From Sinomicrobium soli (GTDB lineage Bacteria > Bacteroidota > Bacteroidia > Flavobacteriales > Flavobacteriaceae), in NCBI RefSeq assembly GCF_003285545.1, contig NZ_QLNV01000005.1, positions 1 through 64,000 of the forward strand: 64,000 nt of DNA, given 5' to 3'. Under the pieces are notes generated by a model. That model was given only the letters and a program-made list of their open reading frames with translations. It ran no database searches and was not told the origin of the DNA. This document shows, in pieces, positions 51,780 through 60,614 of this stretch. Position numbers and translations under genes: made by a program. Every line of letters starts with the position of its first letter. Position 1 is the stretch's first letter.

Positions 51780-52874
51780 ATGAAACATGACGAGACTGCC
51801 CTTTGCCGGGTGAAACTGCCGGACAACGGGCGGAAATCCGAAAATGTTCCCTGTAGGCATTTCTGGCGATCTGCTGTTTTAATGCTATGTGCAATAGTTT
51901 TTTTTACTGCGTGTAAAGAGGAGAAAAAAGGCAAAAGAGGATACGTTCCGGATTCGGTCGGGGCCATTAACTCCCTTGCCGTCGTTATAGATAACGAACT
52001 TTGGAACGGTGAAGTGGGAGATGAAATACGGGATTTCTACGCGGCGCCGGTTGACGGGCTGCCTTCCATAGAGCCTCTTTTTACCCTGCACCAGATACCG
52101 CCTTCCGTGTTTAGCGGTACGACGACCAGGAGCAGGAACATACTTTTGATACAAAATGATTCGGCTGCATATTCCGGGCTTAAAACGGATGTGCATGCCC
52201 GGCCCCAGCAGGTGGGGGTGATACAGGCTTCCGACCATCAGACACTTATAGACCTCATCGGGAAGACCCACGATGAATATATCCATGCCTTTAAGGAAAA
52301 CGATGTCAAGGCCAATCAGAAAAGGTTCCTGATCTCTCCGAACAAGGAAAACTATCTGGAACAGAAATTCGGGATTACCCTGAAAATGCCCTCGGTATAC
52401 AAAACAGGAACACAGAAAGATAATTTTATATGGATGGAACGGGTAATACCGAAAGGAACCATGCATATTCTGGTGTATCAACTGCCCCTGGATGCGATTC
52501 CCGATAACGATAGCGACAGGGTCGATGCCTTTATAAAAATGCACGATTCCATCGGTAAGGAATACGTTCCCGGAAGGGAAGAAGGCATGTATATGGTAAC
52601 CCAGAAGGATTACGCGCCCTATGTGTTTGATATTACCGTTGCCGGGAAGCCGACGATGGAAACCAAGGGAATATGGGAAATGAAGAACTTTTCGATGGCC
52701 GGCCCCTTTGTAAACTATATTATCAGGGATGAGGCAAACAACCGGCTTTTGGTACTGGAGGGACTTACCTTCGCGCCCTCGGAAGATAAGCGTGATTACA
52801 TGTTTGAACTCGAATCCATTCTGAAAAGTGTAACGTTTACCGGGGGGCATGAGACCACTCCCGGAACAAAATAA
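51780..52874 (+). CDS. DUF4837-family lipoprotein
   Basis: A roughly 364-aa protein of the Bacteroidota DUF4837 family, function unknown. A hydrophobic segment AVLMLCAIVFFTAC ends in a lipobox Cys. Upstream of it lie ~30 polar residues (MKHDETALCRVKLPDNGRKSEN), an unusually long N-region, so the true start may be further in (no ATG is obvious). The conserved body begins VGAINSLAVVIDNELWNGEVGDEIRDFYAAPVDGLPSIEPLFTLHQIP, with later EDNV-type KRFLISPNKENYLEQKFGITLKMPSVY and GIWEMKNFSMAGPFVNYIIRDE. The N-terminal choice at 51780 is preferred to 51756 but uncertain. Confidence 0.8.
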   Translation: MKHDETALCRVKLPDNGRKSENVPCRHFWRSAVLMLCAIVFFTACKEEKKGKRGYVPDSVGAINSLAVVIDNELWNGEVGDEIRDFYAAPVDGLPSIEPLFTLHQIPPSVFSGTTTRSRNILLIQNDSAAYSGLKTDVHARPQQVGVIQASDHQTLIDLIGKTHDEYIHAFKENDVKANQKRFLISPNKENYLEQKFGITLKMPSVYKTGTQKDNFIWMERVIPKGTMHILVYQLPLDAIPDNDSDRVDAFIKMHDSIGKEYVPGREEGMYMVTQKDYAPYVFDITVAGKPTMETKGIWEMKNFSMAGPFVNYIIRDEANNRLLVLEGLTFAPSEDKRDYMFELESILKSVTFTGGHETTPGTK

Positions 52875-52896
52875 GGACCTGAATAACACTTAAGGG

Positions 52897-52930
52897 GCAT
52901 ACCGGAAACCATTTACCCGGTATGCTTTTT
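52897..52930 (+). terminator. Terminator of the DUF4837 gene
   Basis: GCATACCGG (52897-52905) pairs perfectly with CCGGTATGC (52917-52925), followed by T5. It lies 17 nt upstream of the tex start codon, so tex transcription must start within or after it, or read through. Confidence 0.85.
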
Positions 52931-52946
52931 CTTTTTAAAATTTTTT

Positions 52947-55079
52947 ATGGAGAAACTGCAGGAATATGTTATCCGTCATACCAGCCTGCCCGGAAGGGGT
53001 GTTGCCAGCACATTGAAGCTGCTGGAAGAAGACAGTACCGTGCCGTTTATCGCCCGTTACCGTAAGGAAATGACCGGTAACCTCGATGAGGTACAGATCC
53101 TGGAAATACAAAAACTGAAAGCGGCTTTCGAAGAATTGCAGAAGCGAAAGGAGTCTGTACTCAGGTCTATAGAGGAGCAGGAAGCCCTTACCCCTGAATT
53201 GAAACGAAGTATAGAGGAGGCCGCCTCCCTTACCGGGGTGGAAGACCTCTACCTGCCCTTTAAGCGAAAGCGGAATACCCGTGCCGGGGTGGCCCGGGAA
53301 AAGGGTCTGGAACCCCTGGCAGGAATACTGATGTCCCGGTCCGGGGCCGATCCCGAAACCGCCGCGTTGCGGTTTGTCAATGACAAGGTGGAAACGGTAG
53401 AGGACGCCCTGCAGGGCGCGGTAGACATTATGGCCGAATGGATCAGTGAGAACGGAAGGGTGAGAGAGATACTCCGGCGCATGTTCTCGCGTCATGCCGA
53501 AATATCCGCAACAGCGGTCAAGGGAAAGGAGAGCGACGAACAGGCCCAGAAATACCGGCAGTATTTCGACTGGAGCGAACCCCTGTACCGCTGTCCGTCC
53601 CACCGTTTGCTGGCCATGCTCCGTGCCGAAAAGGAAGGAGTGGTCCGGGTGAAGATAGGGGTGGATAAGGAACGGGCTGTCGGAAGCGTGGAACGGGCCG
53701 TTCTGCGCAACGAACTCTCAGCGTCGGCATCCTGTGTACGGCAAGCGGTAAAAGAGGGGTATGAGCGTTTGTTATATCCGGCAGTGTCCAATGAGGTGCT
53801 CAGGGAAGCCAGGCAAAAAGCAGATGCCACGGCCATCAATGTCTTTTCGTCCAACCTGCGGCAGCTATTGCTGGGCGCACCCCTCGGGGAGAAGCGCATA
53901 CTCGGGATAGACCCTGGCTATAAAAGCGGGTGCAAAATTGTATGCCTGGACGAAAGGGGAAACCTGCTGCACAACGAGAACATATACCCGCATGCACCGC
54001 AGCGCGAATCGGCCCGGGCGATGAAAAAGCTGAGGTCGCTGGTCAATGCCTATCAGGTACAGGCCATTGCCATCGGCAATGGTACGGCTTCCAGGGAAAC
54101 CGAGGCCCTGGTCAGGAAAACAGCCTTCGACCGGGACATACAGGTCTTTGTAGTGAACGAAAGCGGGGCGTCTGTATATTCCGCTTCCGCCATTGCAAGG
54201 CAGGAATTCCCGGATTACGATGTTACCGTAAGGGGAGCAGTTTCCATAGGCCGCAGGCTTGCCGACCCGCTGGCGGAACTCGTCAAGATCGATCCCAAAT
54301 CCATAGGGGTGGGGCAGTACCAGCACGATGTGGATCAGTCCCTGCTGAAAACCGAACTCGATGCCGTAGTGATGAGTTGCGTGAACAGTGTCGGGGTTAA
54401 TGTCAATACGGCAAGTTCCAGCCTCCTGGGGTACGTTTCCGGAATAGGGCCTTCCCTGGCAGAAAAGATCGTGGCCTACCGGGGCGAAAAGGGGGAAATA
54501 CGGTCGAGAAAGGAACTGCTGAAAGTGCCCCGCCTCGGCAACAAGGCTTTTGAACAGAGCGCGGCTTTTCTTCGCGTATTGCAAAGTGATAACCCCTTCG
54601 ACAATTCGGCCATTCATCCCGAAAGTTACGGTATTGTGGAACAGATGGCCGCAGACCTGGGGGTTGAAGTCCGCCAGCTGATAGGGAATAAGGAGTATAT
54701 AAGCAGGATTAAACCGGAAAAATACTGTTCCGGCACTATCGGGCTTCCTACCCTGAACGATATATTGAAAGAACTGGAAAAACCGGGATTGGACCCCAGG
54801 GAGAAAGCCGGCGTTTTTGAGTTCAGCAAGGATCTGAAAACCATAGAAGATGTACGGGCAGGAATGACCGTTCCGGGCATTGTAAACAACATCACCAATT
54901 TTGGCTGTTTCGTGGATATAGGGATCAAGGAAAGCGGCCTGGTGCATATATCCAATCTCAGCAGGGAATTTGTAAGTGATGTAAACAGTGTGGTCAGGCT
55001 GCATCAGCACGTAATGGTGAAGGTGCTGGATGTAGACCTGCAAAGGAAGCGCATACAGCTGTCTATGGCAGGCGAATAA
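52947..55079 (+). CDS. tex: Tex-family RNA-binding transcription accessory protein
   Basis: A 710-aa Tex protein, a nucleic-acid-binding factor linked to transcription and RNA turnover. The N-terminal helical Tex_N domain contains TVPFIARYRKEMTGNLDEVQILEI and GVEDLYLPFKRKRNTRAGVAREKGLEPLA. The YqgF/RNase H-like domain (~310-450) has ILGIDPGYKSGCKIVCLDERG and AIGNGTASRETEALV. Helix-hairpin-helix motifs lie at ~480-550 (NVNTASSSLLGYVSGIGPSLAEKIVAYRGEKGEI). A C-terminal S1 domain (~630-706) has GMTVPGIVNNITNFGCFVDIGIKESGLVHIS. Domain order and length are canonical. The start is the ATG at 52947. Confidence 0.96.
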   Translation: MEKLQEYVIRHTSLPGRGVASTLKLLEEDSTVPFIARYRKEMTGNLDEVQILEIQKLKAAFEELQKRKESVLRSIEEQEALTPELKRSIEEAASLTGVEDLYLPFKRKRNTRAGVAREKGLEPLAGILMSRSGADPETAALRFVNDKVETVEDALQGAVDIMAEWISENGRVREILRRMFSRHAEISATAVKGKESDEQAQKYRQYFDWSEPLYRCPSHRLLAMLRAEKEGVVRVKIGVDKERAVGSVERAVLRNELSASASCVRQAVKEGYERLLYPAVSNEVLREARQKADATAINVFSSNLRQLLLGAPLGEKRILGIDPGYKSGCKIVCLDERGNLLHNENIYPHAPQRESARAMKKLRSLVNAYQVQAIAIGNGTASRETEALVRKTAFDRDIQVFVVNESGASVYSASAIARQEFPDYDVTVRGAVSIGRRLADPLAELVKIDPKSIGVGQYQHDVDQSLLKTELDAVVMSCVNSVGVNVNTASSSLLGYVSGIGPSLAEKIVAYRGEKGEIRSRKELLKVPRLGNKAFEQSAAFLRVLQSDNPFDNSAIHPESYGIVEQMAADLGVEVRQLIGNKEYISRIKPEKYCSGTIGLPTLNDILKELEKPGLDPREKAGVFEFSKDLKTIEDVRAGMTVPGIVNNITNFGCFVDIGIKESGLVHISNLSREFVSDVNSVVRLHQHVMVKVLDVDLQRKRIQLSMAGE

Positions 55080-55124
55080 GATAAACAGGTTCCGGTCCCG
55101 GCTTTGGGATGGTCAAAGAGAAGA

Positions 55125-55157
55125 AAACCGGAAGCAGATATTTTCTGCTTCCGGTTT
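55125..55157. terminator. Bidirectional terminator between tex and the M16 gene
   Basis: A perfect 14-bp stem (55125-55138 with 55144-55157, core CCGGAAGCAGA/TCTGCTTCCGG) with a 5-nt loop and flanking A/T runs. It sits between the convergent tex and M16 protease genes. Confidence 0.85.
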
Positions 55158-55221
55158 AGTTCCTGGCAGGTCGCCTGTTTTTATGAGCAATCCGTAAACA
55201 TCCTGAAGTGGGTCCGGCAGA

Positions 55222-58017
55222 TTAATGATCTTCCGGCTGTAAAACCCCTTCCACGATATTGCCGTTCTCTTTTATTTTTCCCGCAACGGTCATTATGTGT
55301 TCCGGAGAAATATCATTTACCAGAGCAATGGATTCCTCCTTGCCGGTTATGGGAATTCCATTTTGCAGGCTACTGGTGATTTTTCTCAGCCAGTAACTGT
55401 TTTTGTCCTGGTTTTCAAGGATGTTTTTTTTCAGGTTGCTTTTAACCTCCGCAAGATCTTCCTTGTCGACCTCTTCAGACAATCTGTCCAGTTCTTCATA
55501 AACGATGGCCAGCAACTTATCTACTTTGTCCGGATTACATTTAAAGCTAACCGTCAGCTTATAGTTTCCCACCGGTACGGTTCTGAGCGAAGCCCCCGCA
55601 CTGACTCCATAACTTCCTCCTTCTTCTTCCCGTATCCGGTCCATATACTTCTTTTTCAACAATTGTCCAATACTGTAGATCTCCATGGCTTTTTCCCTCG
55701 AATACGGCATTTTTCCGATAAGAGAAACATATACTGTACTCTGCGGGGTTTCCATTTCTTTTTTCAGGTGGATCCTGGTCATGGGTTTTTGGGGAAACAT
55801 ATGATGATCAACGTATTGTTCCTTTTCTCCCGAAGGGAGGCTTCCGAGGTATTTCCGGGCAAGTTCCAGAAGCTTTTTTTCGTCAAAATCTCCTACGAAG
55901 ACAAATATGAAATCCCCTGCATTGGTGATACGGCTGGCAAACACCGAAGCAGCGCCTTCCAGGCTTACGTTATCGATAAGTTGCTGATCAAAAAGTATCT
56001 GGCGTGTACTGTAACCGTTGGCAGCCATGGTAAGAGAATCCTTAAAGGCACTTGAGACGTCGTTGTTCTTCGAATTGAGGTTTGATGTCATACTGAGTTT
56101 GATCCGCTCAAACGCCGAACGGTCAAATCGCGGCCTGGTGAATGTCAGGTAGATTCGTTTAAACAGGGTCTCGAGGTCTTGTTGCACAGAAAAGCCTTTC
56201 ACTGTTTCCCAGAAGCCGTCTATGCTGACATTCACTGAGGTTTGCTTTCCGGCAAGCATTTTTTTAAGGGTAATATAGTCTGTATCCCCTAATCCCGACT
56301 GTGAGGCCAGGTACGAGGAGATAAATACATGAGGGAGTTCTTCCTCGTCAAGAAGTGATTGTCCGCCGGGACTGAATGCCTGCATATATATTTTTTCCTT
56401 GTCAAAATCCGTAGGAAAAAGAGCCAGCTGCAGGCCATTGGATAGAGTATATAATTTTGCGTTGATCCCCTCAAGATCTTTTGAAGAGACAATGTTCCCT
56501 TCTTTTATGGTCTCATCGACCAGGGTTTCATCTGTGACCGTGTCTTCAAAGGGATGCAGTTGCTCTTTTTCGGCCTGTTCCAGGAAGGAAATGATTTCCC
56601 CCTTGTCCGGGTACTCATATTGGTCCGTACCGGTAATGCCTATTACATGACCCTCGCTGCCGTGAAATGCCCCGAGAAACCCGAGAATGTCTTCATTGGT
56701 AATCTTGTCCAGGAATTTCAGCTTGTAGTTCAGTTCCCACGCATAGTCGGCCACGGGCTCGCCCCGGAAAAAAGCAGTGTATAATTCCTTTGCATAAGAA
56801 TCATTATTTCTCTTGTTCCTGTTTTTCAGACTGCTTTCCAGGCTTGATCTCAGGGAGGCTCTGGCACGATCGATCTCGGACGGGGTTGCCCCGAATCTCC
56901 CGAAGCGCCTGTAAGCTGTCATGGCGTATTGCAGGGCGGGCAGCAGGCTGTCTTTTTTGGGTTGGATCACGTAATTCATAACGGTTAATGGCCTTACGAA
57001 TTCCTGTGTGCTCAAATACATGTTCAGTACCGGGCTCTCTTTATTCAGTTTTAGCTCGGAGAAGCGGTTATTTACAATATATTGTGTAAAGCTCCGGGTA
57101 GTCTCCAATTCTATTCTTTCCGTACCGGAAACATCCGGAGTGTTCCGCTTGATATAGTACTGGACGGAAGGATCTCCGAGTTCCCTGTCGCTGGAATTGA
57201 TGTATATCAGGTCTTTATTGATCTTAAGACCGAATTCGGGACGTTCGGGAAGCCCCGGTTTCAGGGGGATGGAGGAAAAGAGCTCTTTTACCTTGTTTTC
57301 CATCTCGCCGGTATCGATATCTCCTACGATAATCACAGCCTGCTGATCCGGGCGGTACCATCGGTGATAATAGTCCCGCAATTCATCGTACTTGAAATTA
57401 TTGACGATATCCATCTTTCCGATAGGCATGCGCTCACTGTATTTTGAATTCACCAGAAGTCCGTCGAGCCATATTTTCGAAGAGGCCCGGAAACCGGCGG
57501 TATTCCGGGAACGCCACTCCTCCCGGATGACACCCCGTTCGTTGTCGATCTCGGTATCGGTAAGGGAGAGATGCCCGGACCAGTCGTGCAAAACGAGGAG
57601 TACGGAGTCCATGAGCTGTTTATTGGTTACCGGTACCTGGTTTATGTTGTATACGGTTTCGTCGAAGCTGGTAAAGGCATTGATCTCCGCCCCGAATTTA
57701 ATCCCGTTCTTCTCCAGGTATTCCAGCATGCCTTTATCCCTGAAGTTTTGGGTGCCGTTAAAGGCCATGTGCTCCAGGAAATGGGCGAGCCCCTGCTGAT
57801 GGTCTTCTTCCAGTATGGAGCCGACATTCTGGGCAAAATAAAAGGAGGCCCTGTTTTTGGGTTCTTCATTGTGCATGATATAATAATGCATGCCGTTGGC
57901 AAGTTTTCCGCTGACCAAGTTGGCCGGCGTAAAATCTACTTCGGGGACAGCCTGTGCCGGCATGATTTGCGGTACGATCAGGGAGAGTATCGGGAATACC
58001 TTTTTTCCAATATTCAT
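55222..58017 (-). CDS. M16-family zinc metalloprotease (PqqL-like)
   Basis: A 931-aa periplasmic two-lobed M16 peptidase. MNIGKKVFPILSLIVPQIMPAQA is a signal peptide. The inverted zinc motif HFLEH (His79, Glu82, His83) lies in GLAHFLEHMAFNGTQNF, and ERGVIREEWRSR supplies the third ligand (Glu160), spaced as in PqqL. The second half (~500-931) is the inactive M16_C-type lobe, with its own FVFVGDFDEKKLLELARKYLGSLPS. It degrades peptides inside a closed chamber. It is the last gene of the STN-SusC locus, 35 nt after the TlpA-like gene, suggesting peptide processing after import. Confidence 0.92.
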   Translation of the reverse strand: MNIGKKVFPILSLIVPQIMPAQAVPEVDFTPANLVSGKLANGMHYYIMHNEEPKNRASFYFAQNVGSILEEDHQQGLAHFLEHMAFNGTQNFRDKGMLEYLEKNGIKFGAEINAFTSFDETVYNINQVPVTNKQLMDSVLLVLHDWSGHLSLTDTEIDNERGVIREEWRSRNTAGFRASSKIWLDGLLVNSKYSERMPIGKMDIVNNFKYDELRDYYHRWYRPDQQAVIIVGDIDTGEMENKVKELFSSIPLKPGLPERPEFGLKINKDLIYINSSDRELGDPSVQYYIKRNTPDVSGTERIELETTRSFTQYIVNNRFSELKLNKESPVLNMYLSTQEFVRPLTVMNYVIQPKKDSLLPALQYAMTAYRRFGRFGATPSEIDRARASLRSSLESSLKNRNKRNNDSYAKELYTAFFRGEPVADYAWELNYKLKFLDKITNEDILGFLGAFHGSEGHVIGITGTDQYEYPDKGEIISFLEQAEKEQLHPFEDTVTDETLVDETIKEGNIVSSKDLEGINAKLYTLSNGLQLALFPTDFDKEKIYMQAFSPGGQSLLDEEELPHVFISSYLASQSGLGDTDYITLKKMLAGKQTSVNVSIDGFWETVKGFSVQQDLETLFKRIYLTFTRPRFDRSAFERIKLSMTSNLNSKNNDVSSAFKDSLTMAANGYSTRQILFDQQLIDNVSLEGAASVFASRITNAGDFIFVFVGDFDEKKLLELARKYLGSLPSGEKEQYVDHHMFPQKPMTRIHLKKEMETPQSTVYVSLIGKMPYSREKAMEIYSIGQLLKKKYMDRIREEEGGSYGVSAGASLRTVPVGNYKLTVSFKCNPDKVDKLLAIVYEELDRLSEEVDKEDLAEVKSNLKKNILENQDKNSYWLRKITSSLQNGIPITGKEESIALVNDISPEHIMTVAGKIKENGNIVEGVLQPEDH

Positions 58018-58052
58018 GTGTAGTGCTTTTAATGCCTGTGTATAACAGACGT

Positions 58053-59189
58053 TTATTTAAAAATTTGAGACAGTTTTTTCTCTACCACGTACCCTCTCAG
58101 GTTTTTGGCTATGATCCTGCCCTCCGGGTCTATTAACAGGTTCTGGGGTATGGCCTTTATATCGTATTGGAGGGCGACTTTGTTCTTAAAGCCTTTCAGG
58201 TCCGACACATGGCGCCAGGCAAGGTCCTCTTCCTCTATGGCTTTCAGCCACTCGTCCCGTTTGGTGTCCAGGGATACGGCAAGGATATCAAAGCCTTTAT
58301 CGTGATATTTGGAATAGGCCGCTACGAGATAGGGGTTTTCCTTTCTGCAGGGACCACACCAGGAGGCCCAGAAATCGACCAGAAGGTATTTTCCCCTGTA
58401 ATCGGAGAGTTTTACCAGGTTGCCATCGGGATCGTTTTGAGCAAAATCTGTGGCCATATCCCCTATGTTCTCATTGGCTTTCTCCAAACCGGCCAAAACC
58501 TCTTTTCCGAATCTCAGCTTCCGGAGTTCCGGGGATAAGGTTCCGTACAGCTTTTTGAGCTTTTCGGGATCGTCTTTTGTTTTCAGTTTGTCAAGGGCTT
58601 CAAGGCTGAAATAGGAGTCCGGGTTATTGTTGATGTAAACAAACCTCAGGGAATCTTTTATCCGTATCATTTCCATAAGGACGGTGTTCATTTCTTTTAT
58701 CAGGCGCTCCTTTTCTTCGCCTTCCGCCTGCTTTATATCTTCGGTATGGAGCTTTTCCTTGATGTATTCAGGCAAGGCTATGGCATTGATATATTCTTCA
58801 TACTGATCGTTGATCTTTGACCCCTGAATTTTTGAATTGGCGAGGGAATCCTTGGCTCGAACAGAAATATCTGCCCGTTCCAGGTACAGCATTTTCATGT
58901 CGTTTCCCGGTTTCAGTTCCTGCAGGCCTTTACCGGAAGGATCAAATATCAGAAAGGCGATTTGCGGTTCCGTTAAGGTATCTTCGAGGATAAACATATT
59001 ATTTTCATAAGACGCCGAATCAATAATGTCTTCCGGCTTTATTTTATAGGGTTTTCTGGATAAATACACCCTGGCATCAGGATGTTCCATCTGTTCCATT
59101 TCGATCGAAACGGTAAATCCGGTTTTTTCTTTTTTACTACAGAAAGTCAGTAATAATACGCTGGAGAGACAAGCAAGTTTTTTAATCAT
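58053..59189 (-). CDS. TlpA-like thioredoxin lipoprotein with DUF4369-type N-domain
   Basis: A 378-aa lipoprotein. MIKKLACLSSVLLLTFC gives a lipobox (Cys17). The N-terminal ~100 residues (FTVSIEMEQMEHPDARVYLSRKPYKIKPEDIIDSA...) fit the DUF4369 beta-domain. A helical middle (~130-240) precedes a C-terminal AhpC-TSA/thioredoxin domain with VDFWASWCGPCRKENPYLVAAY (Cys278 and Cys281). It is a periplasmic thiol-disulfide oxidoreductase. It sits between susD and the M16 protease in the same transcript, so it likely reduces disulfides in imported polypeptides or maintains the locus proteins. Confidence 0.9.
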   Translation of the reverse strand: MIKKLACLSSVLLLTFCSKKEKTGFTVSIEMEQMEHPDARVYLSRKPYKIKPEDIIDSASYENNMFILEDTLTEPQIAFLIFDPSGKGLQELKPGNDMKMLYLERADISVRAKDSLANSKIQGSKINDQYEEYINAIALPEYIKEKLHTEDIKQAEGEEKERLIKEMNTVLMEMIRIKDSLRFVYINNNPDSYFSLEALDKLKTKDDPEKLKKLYGTLSPELRKLRFGKEVLAGLEKANENIGDMATDFAQNDPDGNLVKLSDYRGKYLLVDFWASWCGPCRKENPYLVAAYSKYHDKGFDILAVSLDTKRDEWLKAIEEEDLAWRHVSDLKGFKNKVALQYDIKAIPQNLLIDPEGRIIAKNLRGYVVEKKLSQIFK

Positions 59190-59232
59190 TTCGTGTTTTT
59201 TTATATGTTTGATTTATTTCGTATTCCTTATC

Positions 59233-60585
59233 CTAATTGAGGTTGGGGTTTTTCAGCGTTTCGTCGTAAGGGATGGGAAATATGACGTCTGCAGGGTCCC
59301 ATCCTTCCTTATACGATCCGAACACTTCGTCTGCCCTTTCTGTCCTTATGGTGTCGAACCACCTATGGCTCCATTCCGCAAACAGTTCCCGGGCTCTTTC
59401 GTCGTAAATGACCTGTAGCATGGCCGCTTGTGTTGCAGCCGTGACACCTCCGAGATTTGCTCTGGAGCGGATGACATCCAGGTCTGATGTTGCACTGTTC
59501 TCTCCCGTAAGATTGTTTTGATGTGTACGGGCTTCTGCCCGTATGAGATACATTTCGGCAAGACGGATAACCATATTGGCTTCTTCGGTTTCCGGACCTG
59601 CCGTATTGGAATAGGCCCTGTATTTCAGGGGGCCGTTTCCCGTAGGCGTAAGCCAGGCCGATCTCCGGCTGTCTTCTTCCAGGATCAGCCCCGCCATGAC
59701 CTCGGTCAGGAATACCCTGGGGGTCTCTATGGCATTCGCAGTGAGCTGAACGTTGGTATAACGGTTCGATCCTGCATTGGCAAATTGCAGTATGCTTTCC
59801 CCGGAATCTGCATAAAATACCCTGTCGAGATCTTCCAGTTCGTAGAATCCGGCGTTTATTACTTCTGTGGCCAGACTTTCGGCCTCTTCCCAGTTTTCGC
59901 GGTATAGCTGTACGCGGGCCAGGAGTGCTGTGGCGACCCATCTATTGGCACGTATTCTTTCTCCTGCGAGGGTAAAAAGGTCTTCGCTTAGCGATGTTCT
60001 GGCCTCGTTAAGGTCCATTATGATCTGGTCATATATCGCAGAAACCGGTGAACGCGGCAGTAACCGCGTTTCCTCGTAATCCGGAATAAGTGCAAGAGGA
60101 ACCTCCCCGTACAGGTTTACCAGGTAAAAATAACTCAGGGCTCTCATGAATTTGGCTTCTCCGGCAAGTTGTTGTCTGGTTTTTTCTTCCAGTGCCGTAG
60201 AGCCTGCGATATTGCCGATAAGGTTATTACACTGGTAAATAATGTTGTAATACCCGCGCCAAAGATTAGTGGTCGACGACCCGGTCGGGTCAATTTCATT
60301 GATGGCAAATTCCAGATAGGAGGAGGAATAACTTGCCCGTTCCATTTCATCCGATGCCAGTCCGATGTGGCTGGTGAGGTATGTTATGGAGCTACTGCCG
60401 GTGGCATAGGCATAAATGCCTCTTACCGCTGCATTTGCAGATCCCTGGTCAGAAAAGACTTCTTTGGTGTCCAGTAGCTCCGGCGGCAGGTCTACATCGA
60501 CAAAATCGTTACAACCTATCGGCAATAAAGATGTCAGGATACTGAATACCAGGAAGCGGAGAAATCGTGTTTTTTTATTTTTCAT
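59233..60585 (-). CDS. SusD/RagB-family lipoprotein (second system)
   Basis: A 450-aa SusD-like outer-membrane lipoprotein (start ATG 60585; an in-frame codon at 60594 adds three residues). FLVFSILTSLLPIGC is the lipoprotein signal, and the following NDFVDVDLPPELLDTKEVFSDQGSANAAVRGIYAYATG is a typical SusD N-terminus. AKFMRALSYFYLVNLYGEVPLALIPDYE and RWVATALLARVQLYRENWEEAESLATEVI are its helical repeats. RARELFAEWSHRWFDTIRTERADEVF and a C-terminal FPIPYDETLKNPNL(N) close the fold. It is paired with the STN-SusC gene 29 nt upstream. Confidence 0.95.
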   Translation of the reverse strand: MKNKKTRFLRFLVFSILTSLLPIGCNDFVDVDLPPELLDTKEVFSDQGSANAAVRGIYAYATGSSSITYLTSHIGLASDEMERASYSSSYLEFAINEIDPTGSSTTNLWRGYYNIIYQCNNLIGNIAGSTALEEKTRQQLAGEAKFMRALSYFYLVNLYGEVPLALIPDYEETRLLPRSPVSAIYDQIIMDLNEARTSLSEDLFTLAGERIRANRWVATALLARVQLYRENWEEAESLATEVINAGFYELEDLDRVFYADSGESILQFANAGSNRYTNVQLTANAIETPRVFLTEVMAGLILEEDSRRSAWLTPTGNGPLKYRAYSNTAGPETEEANMVIRLAEMYLIRAEARTHQNNLTGENSATSDLDVIRSRANLGGVTAATQAAMLQVIYDERARELFAEWSHRWFDTIRTERADEVFGSYKEGWDPADVIFPIPYDETLKNPNLN

Positions 60586-60614
60586 GAATGTCATAACAGT
60601 AATTTCTTTAAGGA

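Noticed and set aside
53865-55043. A 392-codon minus-strand open frame
   Set aside because: Antisense to tex, whose YqgF, HhH and S1 domains are clear.
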